Shown here: positions 1 to 5,439 of the stretch, piece by piece
Position numbering within the stretch: position 1 is the stretch's first letter
Layout: every line of letters starts with the position of its first letter
Origin: an uncultured Parvularculaceae bacterium
Lineage (GTDB): Bacteria > Pseudomonadota > Alphaproteobacteria > Caulobacterales > Parvularculaceae
Length of the DNA stretch: 5,439 nt
Direction: 5' to 3'
NCBI GenBank assembly: GCA_947259815.1
Contig: CAMYNO010000360.1
Location: 1 to 5,439, forward strand
The notes under the pieces: generated by a model
Database searches by the model: none
What the model saw: only the letters and a program-made list of their open reading frames with translations
Told to the model about the DNA's origin: nothing
Program-made: the position numbers and the translations under genes

Positions 1-116
1 ATCAAAAAATACAGATTGATCCTTTGATTACCCATACGATGCCACTTGAAGACATCAACAAGGCGTTCGACCTGATGCATGAAGGTAAAAGCATTCGCAG
101 CGTAGTTGTCTATTAA
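1..116 (+). CDS. frmA: S-(hydroxymethyl)glutathione dehydrogenase / class III alcohol dehydrogenase, C-terminal end (partial)
   Basis: Only the last 37 codons are present (first full codon at 3, TAA at 114-116); the start lies outside the window. The tail reads ...[18 protein letters not shown] followed by [15 protein letters not shown]. This matches the C-terminus of class III zinc alcohol dehydrogenases, whose family signature there is THxMxLxxINxAFDLMHxGxSIRxVV. The family oxidises S-hydroxymethylglutathione (formed from formaldehyde and glutathione) with NAD+ in the cytoplasm and also reduces S-nitrosoglutathione. The zinc and NAD sites are upstream and cannot be checked. The gene converges on the adenosyltransferase gene, with 25 bp between the two stop codons and no convincing terminator in that gap. 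A functional link with the B12 genes is not evident; it is probably just the neighbouring locus. Confidence 0.85.
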   Translation, partial: QKIQIDPLITHTMPLEDINKAFDLMHEGKSIRSVVVY

Positions 117-141
117 GGTCGGAAAAATTAACGAGCGATGG

Positions 142-684
142 TCAGCGGCGTTCGCGATAACCTTCTTCGTCCGCACCGGCTTCGCGGTCGGCTTCGCGCG
201 CGAGAACAAATAGAAGATCACTTAGGCGATTGACGAAGGGGATCGCCGCGTTGCGCTTTTCATTCGGGAGGAGGGCAAGGCCACGTTCGGCTCGTCGCGC
301 AATGACGCGAGCCTGATGTAGTGTGCAGCTTGCATAGGTCTGCCCCGGATAAATGAATTCCTTAAGCGGCGGAAGCGTTTCCTGTGTTTCGTCAATCAGG
401 GCTTCAAGAGCCTCTACCGCCCCGGCTTCCAGTTTGAACTTATCGGCATGCTGATCTCCCGTATAGCTGACCAGAGCGCTTAGCTGGTAAAGTTTTTGCT
501 GAATGTCTTTCAATGTGTCGTTGCGTTTTTTGAAAGCGAGGCGGGCAAATCCAAGCGCGACGGATAGTTCGTCGAGATCGCCTACCGCGGCGATTGCGGG
601 ATCGGCTTTGCTGATTCTTTCCCCCGAGAGCATCGACGTTTCGCCGGCATCGCCGCCGCGCGTATAAACTTTGGGTTCGCTCAT
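142..684 (-). CDS. pduO: PduO-type cob(I)alamin (corrinoid) adenosyltransferase
   Basis: A 180-residue cytoplasmic enzyme that transfers the adenosyl group of ATP to cob(I)alamin, giving adenosylcobalamin, the cofactor of acyl-CoA mutases. The length is normal for the family. Visible family motifs are: the N-terminal ATP-binding loop TRGGDAGETS (residues 8-17); GDLDEL (35-40), matching the conserved G-x-x-DEL segment; the arginine-rich helix RVIARRAER (126-134), which carries the ATP-contacting arginines in the human MMAB and Lactobacillus PduO enzymes; and FVNRLSDLLFVLAR (150-163). The tail is short, acidic and then basic. The ATG at 684 directly precedes the conserved motif and has GAGG (690-693, minus strand) 5 nt upstream. 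It lies 38 bp downstream of the lysR stop codon, with no clear promoter of its own, so co-transcription with lysR is likely. Its probable client is IcmF, encoded divergently. It resembles the PduO class, not the CobA or EutT classes. I am confident of the enzyme class; the specific symbol is a family label. Confidence 0.93.
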   Translation of the reverse strand: MSEPKVYTRGGDAGETSMLSGERISKADPAIAAVGDLDELSVALGFARLAFKKRNDTLKDIQQKLYQLSALVSYTGDQHADKFKLEAGAVEALEALIDETQETLPPLKEFIYPGQTYASCTLHQARVIARRAERGLALLPNEKRNAAIPFVNRLSDLLFVLAREADREAGADEEGYRERR

Positions 685-722
685 CTTTGCCTCGCAAATT
701 CCTGTGGCGCTTTATTGCATAA

Positions 723-1616
723 TCAAACGCCCGGAGGAAACCGGCCGAGCGCGTCCTGCAAGGCGCGCATTGCCGGCGTTGGCAGCCAGCGCTTTCGCGT
801 TGCATAGCCAATATTGAGCGGATCGAACATAGCTGTAGTGAGCAGGTTAAAGCGCCGCATGAACGCCTTTGATTCGGAATATTCTGCGCTGATTACCCCA
901 ACTGCATCGCTCGCGGCGACAATGTCCGCAACAAGCGGAAAATACTCAATTACATGCATTTGCCGTGCGCTATCGCCAGCGTCGCTAAACATACGCCGCA
1001 ATTGATCCGTGTGCCAGCTCATCAGATCAGGAGCGATGACCGGATAACTCACGATATCGGTCTGTCGCGCAGCCGGCCGCTCGGATAATGGATGACCTTT
1101 ACGGGTGAAAAGGCTGGTTTTGAGGGCGCCGAGTCGTTCGATCGTGAAGGCATCGTCGGAACGCAACGCGTTTTCCGGCCCGACGAGAACATCAATGTCG
1201 CCGCGTCGCAGTGCGCGCGCGCCACCGCCGGCCGACATTGCAGCGAGATGTACGCGCATGTCAGGATGGTCGCGCATTAGCGCAGCAATTGCCTTGTTCA
1301 ATAGCCCCTGCATGGAAGCGGGGCTTACGCCAACACGAATTAATGTCTCGCCGGCTTCGCGTGACTGGCGGGCGTCTTCGCCGAGCTGGTCAAGGTCGGA
1401 AATGATCCTTGCGGCGCGATTGATAAAGCCGCGCCCGCGGTCTGTAGCCACGACATCGCGGGCGCGCCGGTCAAACAGGGCATAGCCGATTTCGTGTTCG
1501 ATATCGGCAAGCGAGCGGCTTATTGTCGATTGTGTCAGCCCAAGGCTGCGGGCCGCAGCGGTGAGAGAGCCGTGCTGATCGATGGCGACAATGGCTTTCA
1601 GTTTCGCGGCGTTCAT
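723..1616 (-). CDS. LysR-family transcriptional regulator
   Basis: A 297-residue protein of normal LysR length. Residues about 4-62 form the winged helix-turn-helix, with the typical series GSLTAAARSLGLTQSTISR then SLADIEHEIGYALFDR, where the recognition helix is around TQSTISRSLADIE. A linker helix (about 63-88) leads to the periplasmic-binding-protein-like effector domain (about 90-290), with the usual LIRVGVSP opening strand, RRGDIDVLVG (137-146) and a GHPL segment. The ligand cannot be read from the sequence; a CoA thioester or branched acid is a guess from context. The ATG at 1616 fits the family start (MNxxxLxxI then GSLTAAA). No in-frame start lies upstream before a TAA, and there is no Shine-Dalgarno sequence. 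It is divergent from the acyl-CoA dehydrogenase-icmF pair and is followed after 38 bp by the adenosyltransferase gene, so it is well placed to control both arms and itself. The function as a LysR regulator is sure; its targets are inferred. Confidence 0.95.
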   Translation of the reverse strand: MNAAKLKAIVAIDQHGSLTAAARSLGLTQSTISRSLADIEHEIGYALFDRRARDVVATDRGRGFINRAARIISDLDQLGEDARQSREAGETLIRVGVSPASMQGLLNKAIAALMRDHPDMRVHLAAMSAGGGARALRRGDIDVLVGPENALRSDDAFTIERLGALKTSLFTRKGHPLSERPAARQTDIVSYPVIAPDLMSWHTDQLRRMFSDAGDSARQMHVIEYFPLVADIVAASDAVGVISAEYSESKAFMRRFNLLTTAMFDPLNIGYATRKRWLPTPAMRALQDALGRFPPGV

Positions 1617-1621
1617 ATGGC

Positions 1622-1636
1622 ATGCAAAAATTGCAT
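1622..1636. promoter_or_regulatory. Perfect inverted repeat with LysR-type T-N11-A form (candidate operator 1)
   Basis: ATGCAA-AAA-TTGCAT is a perfect 6+6 dyad around a 3-nt centre. It contains TGCAAAAATTGCA (1623-1635), which fits the classical LysR-box form T-N11-A with internal symmetry. It starts 5 bp upstream of the lysR start codon and overlaps the end of the predicted -10 box and the expected transcription start of lysR, the usual place for autorepression. The dyad is seen directly; binding by the adjacent LysR protein is inferred. Confidence 0.55.
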
Positions 1637-1663
1637 AATAGCTACGTTAAATGCATTTGACAA
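1635..1663 (-). promoter_or_regulatory. Predicted sigma70-type promoter of lysR (and probably the adenosyltransferase gene)
   Basis: On the minus strand, TTGTCA (1658-1663) is a 5/6 match to the -35 box. A 17-bp spacer separates it from TATTAT (1635-1640), a 5/6 match to the -10 box. The expected start of transcription, near 1627-1629, leaves a leader of only about 12 nt before the lysR ATG at 1616, which fits the missing Shine-Dalgarno sequence. The spacing and matches are seen; activity is not shown. Confidence 0.55.
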
Positions 1664-1666
1664 ATG
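1654..1666. promoter_or_regulatory. Second inverted repeat (candidate operator 2) overlapping -35 elements on both strands
   Basis: CATTTG-A-CAAATG is a perfect 6+6 dyad around a single base. Its centre (1660) is 31 bp from the centre of the other dyad (1629), close to three helical turns. The dyad covers the lysR -35 box on the minus strand and an exact TTGACA (1657-1662) on the plus strand. The latter could be the -35 of the acyl-CoA dehydrogenase-icmF promoter. Its best-placed -10, GAGAAA at 1680-1685 with a 17-bp spacer, is poor (3/6), as is often the case at activator-dependent promoters. This dyad is not a strict T-N11-A box. Its role is inferred from position and symmetry only. Confidence 0.4.
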
Positions 1667-1695
1667 GCCATATTACGCCGAGAAAACCACTAAAA

Positions 1696-1709
1696 GCGGG
1701 CGTTCCCGC
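1696..1709. other. Small GC-rich hairpin in the divergent control region
   Basis: GCGGG-CGTT-CCCGC gives a perfect 5-bp GC stem with a 4-nt loop. On the minus strand the stem is followed directly by TTTTA (1691-1695), so it resembles a minimal intrinsic terminator for transcription running from the acyl-CoA dehydrogenase side towards lysR. On the plus strand it would sit near the 5' end of the acyl-CoA dehydrogenase leader. The stem and the T-run are both short, so the terminator reading is weak. Confidence 0.3.
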
Positions 1710-1806
1710 CGGTGAGTGGGCGGCGCGGATATGTTGAATCGCTGTGTGCATTCGCTGAATGTAGATGGATTAGCGGCAGCGTTTTTCTGAGCCGCCAAAT
1801 TGATCC

Positions 1807-1812
1807 AGAGGA
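1807..1812 (+). promoter_or_regulatory. Ribosome binding site that fixes the acyl-CoA dehydrogenase start
   Basis: AGAGGA lies 8 nt before the ATG at 1821. The same frame also has a TTG at 1800 that would add seven residues. That TTG lies upstream of this site, so the site supports the ATG. Confidence 0.7.
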
Positions 1813-1820
1813 AAATTCTG

Positions 1821-3614
1821 ATGTCCGATTACGTTCCCCCTCTTACCGATATGCAGTTTGTCGCCACAAAGCTTGCTGGTTTCAATGCGATTGTTGCATT
1901 GCCTGGTGGGGAGGAACTTGGCGAAGACTTGCTTGCAGCAATATTCGAAGAGGGCGGTAAATTTGCCGCCGGTGTTTTGGCGCCGCTGAATCGCGTTGGC
2001 GATTTGCAGGGCTCCAACTTGGTCAATGGCGCCGTGAAAACACCAGAAGGCTGGGTAGATGCCTACAGCCAGTTTGTAGAAGGCGGATGGAATGCGGTTC
2101 CTTTCGATCCCGATTATGGCGGTCAGGGATTGCCGACGCTTATCGCAACCGCGTTGTTTGATCTTTGGCATGGATCCAACATGGCGTTTGCGTTGTGCCC
2201 GATGCTGACGCAAGCGGCCGTCGAGGCGCTGTCAAAATACGGCTCGCCTGATCAGAAAGAGAAGTATCTCACTAAACTTATTTCAGGGGAATGGACCGGC
2301 ACCATGCAGCTCACCGAGCCGCAGGCTGGTTCTGACCTCGCGCAAGTTCGTGCAAAAGCGGTGCGCGACGGTGATCATTATCGAATTTACGGACAGAAGA
2401 TTTTTATCACCTATGGCGATCATGACCTGACGGACAACACTATCCATATGGTGTTGGCGAGAACGCCTGAGGCGCCGGAAGGTGTGAAAGGCGTTTCGTT
2501 ATTTATCGTTCCCAAATTTATGGTGAATGACGACGGTGCACTGGGCCAGCGAAACGATGTGCGTTGCGCATCGCTTGAAGAGAAGATGGGTATTCATGCG
2601 AGCCCAACGGCGGTCATGCAATATGGCGAGAATGACGGCGCCATTGGTTACCTCGTTGGTGAGGAGAACAAAGGTCTCGCCTATATGTTCACGATGATGA
2701 ACAATGCGCGCTTATCCGTTGGCCTTGAAGGTGTCGGCATTGCTGAGCGCGCCTATCAGCGTGCGGCAAGTTTTGCCCGCGAGCGCGTTCAGAGCCGCGA
2801 TGTTTCTGGGGAGGGTTCGGATCCGGTTGCTATTATCCGTCACCCGGATGTACGCCGTATGCTGATGACCATACGTGCGCTCGCCGAAGCGAGCAGGGCG
2901 CTCGCCTATTACACCGCTGGCAAGAATGATATCGCTAAACGCCATCCGGAAGCAACGCAGAGAGATGCTGCGCAACGGCGTGTCGATTTGCTGATCCCGA
3001 TCGTCAAAGCATGGTGCACCGAGAATGGCTCTGAGGCTGCATGGAATGGCGTGCAGGTCCATGGAGGTATGGGCTATGTGGAGGAAACCGGTGCAGCGCA
3101 ATATATGCGCGACGCGAAAATCGCCGAAATTTACGAAGGCACAAACGGTATCCAGGCGAATGACCTGATCGGACGAAAGCTCGCTCGTGACGGCGGCGCG
3201 GAAGCGATGTCCATGATCGCCGAAATGCGCGATATTGACGGCGCCCTTGCGGACGCCGGCAGCGATCTTTCAGTATTACGTATGCGGCTTGGTGAGGGCC
3301 TGTCCAAGCTTGAAGGGACGACAGCGTGGCTGCTTGAGCAGCAAAAAAGTGGAGACATGCGCGACGCGGCTGCCGGGGCCATGCCTTACCTGCGCCTTTG
3401 GGGCGTTGTCACAGGCGGTTGGATGATGGCCCAGGCCGCGCTTGCGGCAAGGGACGAACTAAAGTCCGATAGCGGAAACGCTGAATTTTTTAATTCAAAA
3501 ATCGCAACCGCTAAATTTTACGGCGAGCGCATATTGCCGCGCGCTGTTGCCTACTCGGCTGAAACAACTGCGGGCGCGCAGTCCTTAATGGAAATTGCAG
3601 ATGACGCGCTCTAA
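1821..3614 (+). CDS. Acyl-CoA dehydrogenase of the large (about 600-residue) FadE/DmdC-like class
   Basis: A 597-residue cytoplasmic flavoprotein. It introduces an alpha,beta double bond into an acyl-CoA using FAD and passes electrons to electron-transfer flavoprotein. The domain order is: a short N-terminal extension (about 1-35) typical of this class; the N-terminal helical domain (about 40-158); the middle beta domain with signature QLTEPQAGSD (163-172); the C-terminal helical domain (about 290-450) with HGGMGY (414-419) and the catalytic-base motif IYEGTNGIQ (437-445, Glu439); and an extra C-terminal helical domain (about 470-597) that ordinary 380-residue enzymes lack. No key residue is missing. 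The ATG at 1821 follows AGAGGA and matches the family start; a TTG at 1800 is a poorer choice. icmF starts 30 bp downstream on the same strand, so they are likely one operon. That context suggests butyryl-, isobutyryl- or another short or branched acyl-CoA as substrate. 3-Methylmercaptopropionyl-CoA (DmdC) and longer acyl-CoAs remain possible, since the class is poorly predictive of substrate. Confidence 0.93.
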   Translation: MSDYVPPLTDMQFVATKLAGFNAIVALPGGEELGEDLLAAIFEEGGKFAAGVLAPLNRVGDLQGSNLVNGAVKTPEGWVDAYSQFVEGGWNAVPFDPDYGGQGLPTLIATALFDLWHGSNMAFALCPMLTQAAVEALSKYGSPDQKEKYLTKLISGEWTGTMQLTEPQAGSDLAQVRAKAVRDGDHYRIYGQKIFITYGDHDLTDNTIHMVLARTPEAPEGVKGVSLFIVPKFMVNDDGALGQRNDVRCASLEEKMGIHASPTAVMQYGENDGAIGYLVGEENKGLAYMFTMMNNARLSVGLEGVGIAERAYQRAASFARERVQSRDVSGEGSDPVAIIRHPDVRRMLMTIRALAEASRALAYYTAGKNDIAKRHPEATQRDAAQRRVDLLIPIVKAWCTENGSEAAWNGVQVHGGMGYVEETGAAQYMRDAKIAEIYEGTNGIQANDLIGRKLARDGGAEAMSMIAEMRDIDGALADAGSDLSVLRMRLGEGLSKLEGTTAWLLEQQKSGDMRDAAAGAMPYLRLWGVVTGGWMMAQAALAARDELKSDSGNAEFFNSKIATAKFYGERILPRAVAYSAETTAGAQSLMEIADDAL

Positions 3615-3644
3615 GCGCAAAATAATCCGTAATGGGAGAATTCG

Positions 3645-5439
3645 ATGCCGGATGACGTGATCATTGCTGACAAGACAGAAGATGATGCAAGCGACGCTGG
3701 CGCACCCGTTCGTCAGAACAAGGTGCGCTTTGTCACTGCGACCAGCCTGTTTGATGGACATGACGCCGCGATTAACATTATGCGGCGGATACTTCAGTCG
3801 TGCGGCGTAGAAGTCATCCATCTTGGGCATAATCGCTCGGTCGATGAGATCGTTACTGCGGCGATTCAGGAAGATGTGCAGGGGATTGCCGTCAGCTCCT
3901 ATCAAGGCGGCCATATCGAATATTTTAAGTATATGATTGACCTCCTGAAGGAGCGGGGCGCCGGGCACATAAAGGTTTTTGGCGGCGGCGGCGGCGTTAT
4001 CGTCCGTGAAGAGATTGCCGAGCTTCACGACTATGGCGTTGAGCGTGTCTATTCCCCCGAAGACGGCCAGAAAATGGGCTTGCAGGGTATGATCGAAGAT
4101 ATGGTCGCCCGGGCCGATTTCGATCCAATCGATGCTGGGGAGGCGAGTGTCGCGGACTTGTCTTCCCCCGGTTGGCGTGACCTTGCCAGATTTTTGACGC
4201 AGCTGGAGCAGGGGCGTGTCGATAGTCCGACGTTGAAAGCGCTTAAGGCGGCCGCAGCAGATGCGCCGCCGGCGCCGATTCTCGGTGTTACCGGCACAGG
4301 CGGTTCCGGGAAATCGTCTCTGAGTGATGAACTGATTACCCGCTTCCGAATGGATTCAGACGAATTCAAAATTGCGGTCCTTGCAATTGATCCATCCCGG
4401 CGCAAAAGCGGCGGCGCACTTCTTGGCGACCGTATTCGGATGAATTCGATAAATGCGCCGCAAATTTATTTTCGATCAATTGCAACCCGCGAATCGGATT
4501 CAGAGGTGCCGCCATTTGTACATCAGGCGGTGAGTGCAGCGCGGGCGGCAGGTTTCGATCTTATTATCGTGGAAACGCCGGGTATCGGTCAGGGGAATGC
4601 GGCAATCGCAGAGCTTGCCGACGTTTCGCTTTACGTCATGACGCCGGAATTCGGCGCCGCCTCTCAGCTTGAAAAAATAGACATGCTCGATTTTGCAGAC
4701 CTCGTAGCAATCAACAAGTTTGATCGAAAAGGCGCCGAGGACGCCCTTCGCGATGTTCGAAAGCAGGTTCAACGTAACCGGGAAGACTTCACACGGCCGC
4801 CGGAAGAAATGCCCGTCTACGGAGCAATCGCAGCGCGTTACCAGGATGATGGCGTAACGGGCCTTTATGTCGGTCTGCGTGAAAAAATTGAAAAGGAAGG
4901 CTTTACGCTCGTCGAGACGAGGTTTGCGCCAAACGAAAAACGCATGCCGTCAGCGCGTGACGCAATCGTGCCGCCGTCGCGCCAGCGTTACCTCGCTGAA
5001 ATTGCCGCAGAAGTTCGCGATTATCACGGTAAAACGCGCAAGCAATCTACGCTCGCCCGGGAAATCCAGCAGCTAAAAAGTTCTGCGACAATTCTTGAGC
5101 GGGCCGGCGGCGATGCGGCGGTGTTGAAACCGTTGATTGAGGAGCGTGAAGACCGTCAGGATCCGCGCGCGCGTAAGCTTTTAACGAACTGGCCGCAAGT
5201 TAAAGAAAACTATTCGGGTAATGAATATGTGGTCAAAGTTCGCGACAAAGAAATCCGGACGGAACTGACGCGCAAAACCTTGTCAGGAACGGAAATCAGA
5301 AAAGTCGCCCTGCCGCGATACGAAGACCATGGCGAATTGCTCGGTTGGATGTTGCGGGAGAACTTGCCGGGCTCATTTCCATACACGTCTGGCGTTTTCG
5401 CCTTCAAGCGGGAGGGGGAAGATCCGACGCGCATGTTTG
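3645..5439 (+). CDS. icmF: IcmF, fused B12-dependent isobutyryl-CoA mutase (5' part; runs off the window)
   Basis: 598 complete codons are open to the window edge; full-length IcmF is about 1,100 residues, so a bit over half is present. The start ATG has GGGAG (3634-3638) 6 nt upstream. Domains seen: a B12-binding domain (about 26-155), with DGHD (37-40, His39 the expected lower cobalt ligand), SSY (84-86) where other B12 domains have SxL, and a five-glycine run (113-117); a linker (about 160-210); and a MeaB-like GTPase domain (about 212-420), with Walker A GTGGSGKS (217-224), IDPSRRKSGGALLGD (248-262), ETPGIGQGN (310-318) and the guanine-specificity motif NKFD (357-360). A connecting helical stretch (about 425-520) leads into the mutase domain, with LPGSFPYTSGVFAFKR (574-589) opening the substrate barrel. 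The enzyme interconverts isobutyryl-CoA and n-butyryl-CoA using adenosylcobalamin, while the built-in GTPase protects or reloads the cofactor. The fusion order separates it from methylmalonyl-CoA mutase plus separate MeaB. The active-site half lies outside the window, so substrate choice (isobutyryl- or pivalyl-/isovaleryl-CoA) cannot be settled. Confidence 0.95.
   Translation, partial: MPDDVIIADKTEDDASDAGAPVRQNKVRFVTATSLFDGHDAAINIMRRILQSCGVEVIHLGHNRSVDEIVTAAIQEDVQGIAVSSYQGGHIEYFKYMIDLLKERGAGHIKVFGGGGGVIVREEIAELHDYGVERVYSPEDGQKMGLQGMIEDMVARADFDPIDAGEASVADLSSPGWRDLARFLTQLEQGRVDSPTLKALKAAAADAPPAPILGVTGTGGSGKSSLSDELITRFRMDSDEFKIAVLAIDPSRRKSGGALLGDRIRMNSINAPQIYFRSIATRESDSEVPPFVHQAVSAARAAGFDLIIVETPGIGQGNAAIAELADVSLYVMTPEFGAASQLEKIDMLDFADLVAINKFDRKGAEDALRDVRKQVQRNREDFTRPPEEMPVYGAIAARYQDDGVTGLYVGLREKIEKEGFTLVETRFAPNEKRMPSARDAIVPPSRQRYLAEIAAEVRDYHGKTRKQSTLAREIQQLKSSATILERAGGDAAVLKPLIEEREDRQDPRARKLLTNWPQVKENYSGNEYVVKVRDKEIRTELTRKTLSGTEIRKVALPRYEDHGELLGWMLRENLPGSFPYTSGVFAFKREGEDPTRMF

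Noticed and set aside
117..141. Bidirectional terminator between the convergent formaldehyde dehydrogenase and adenosyltransferase genes
   Set aside because: AACG/CGTT can pair around this gap and an A/T run lies nearby, but the inner stem does not pair and no stable hairpin is formed.
714..723. The 10-mer ATTGCATAAT occurs both just upstream of the adenosyltransferase gene (714-723) and at the lysR promoter (1630-1639)
   Set aside because: Ten-base repeats are expected by chance many times over in a window of this size, and the 714 copy lacks the full dyad and a matching -35 box. It is noted only because both copies lie before minus-strand genes.
814..1485. Several plus-strand open frames inside the LysR gene
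   Set aside because: All are antisense shadows of the LysR coding region, with compositionally biased Arg/Ala-rich products.
1617..1820. Possible cobalamin riboswitch in the control region of the B12-related genes
   Set aside because: I searched by eye for a B12-box-like segment and the multi-helix core. Only the short GC hairpin is visible, and 204 bp shared by two promoters leaves little room for a full riboswitch. A covariance-model search would be decisive.
1800..1820. TTG at 1800 as the start of the acyl-CoA dehydrogenase
   Set aside because: The AGAGGA site lies downstream of this TTG and at proper distance from the ATG at 1821, and the family N-terminus matches the ATG start.
1770..2213. 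Minus-strand open frame of 147 codons over the start of the acyl-CoA dehydrogenase gene
   Set aside because: It is a shadow of the well-supported plus-strand gene: the protein has no recognisable family features and it lacks a plausible ribosome binding site.
3585..4028. Minus-strand open frame of 147 codons across the acd-icmF junction
   Set aside because: It overlaps the B12-binding domain of IcmF, whose motifs are intact, and has no family resemblance of its own.
3645..5439. Reading as separate MeaB/ArgK GTPase plus methylmalonyl-CoA mutase small subunit genes
   Set aside because: The B12-binding domain, GTPase domain and start of the mutase domain are in one uninterrupted frame in the IcmF order, with no stop codon or internal start region between them.

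Overview
The window reads as ordinary, gene-dense bacterial chromosome, most likely from an alphaproteobacterium. That placement is an inference, of moderate confidence, from protein style and gene content (class III alcohol dehydrogenase, a large FadE/DmdC-like acyl-CoA dehydrogenase, fused isobutyryl-CoA mutase). I see no rRNA, tRNA, insertion sequence, CRISPR array or phage gene.

Layout. Positions 1-116 hold the last 37 codons of a plus-strand glutathione-dependent formaldehyde (class III alcohol) dehydrogenase. It converges on a minus-strand pair: a PduO-type cob(I)alamin adenosyltransferase (142-684) and, upstream of it and probably in the same transcript, a LysR-family regulator (723-1616). 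A 204-bp divergent control region (1617-1820) follows. It contains a good sigma70-type promoter for the regulator, two inverted repeats with centres 31 bp apart, and a small GC hairpin. On the plus strand come a 597-residue acyl-CoA dehydrogenase (1821-3614) and, 30 bp later, the first 598 codons of IcmF (3645 to the window edge), the fused coenzyme-B12-dependent isobutyryl-CoA mutase. The IcmF part present covers the B12-binding domain, the MeaB-like GTPase chaperone domain, the linker and the start of the mutase domain.

How the genes fit together. This looks like a compact acyl-CoA carbon-skeleton rearrangement cassette. The adenosyltransferase makes adenosylcobalamin. IcmF uses it to interconvert isobutyryl-CoA and n-butyryl-CoA (the family also does isovaleryl-/pivalyl-CoA, more slowly). 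The flavin dehydrogenase would oxidise a substrate or product of that step towards beta-oxidation. The LysR protein, encoded between the two arms, is the obvious candidate regulator of both. The enzyme assignments are strong; the substrate, the regulatory link and the operon boundaries are inferences. The most interesting points are the pairing of cofactor supply, regulator and enzyme in one divergent locus, and the dyad arrangement in the shared promoter region.
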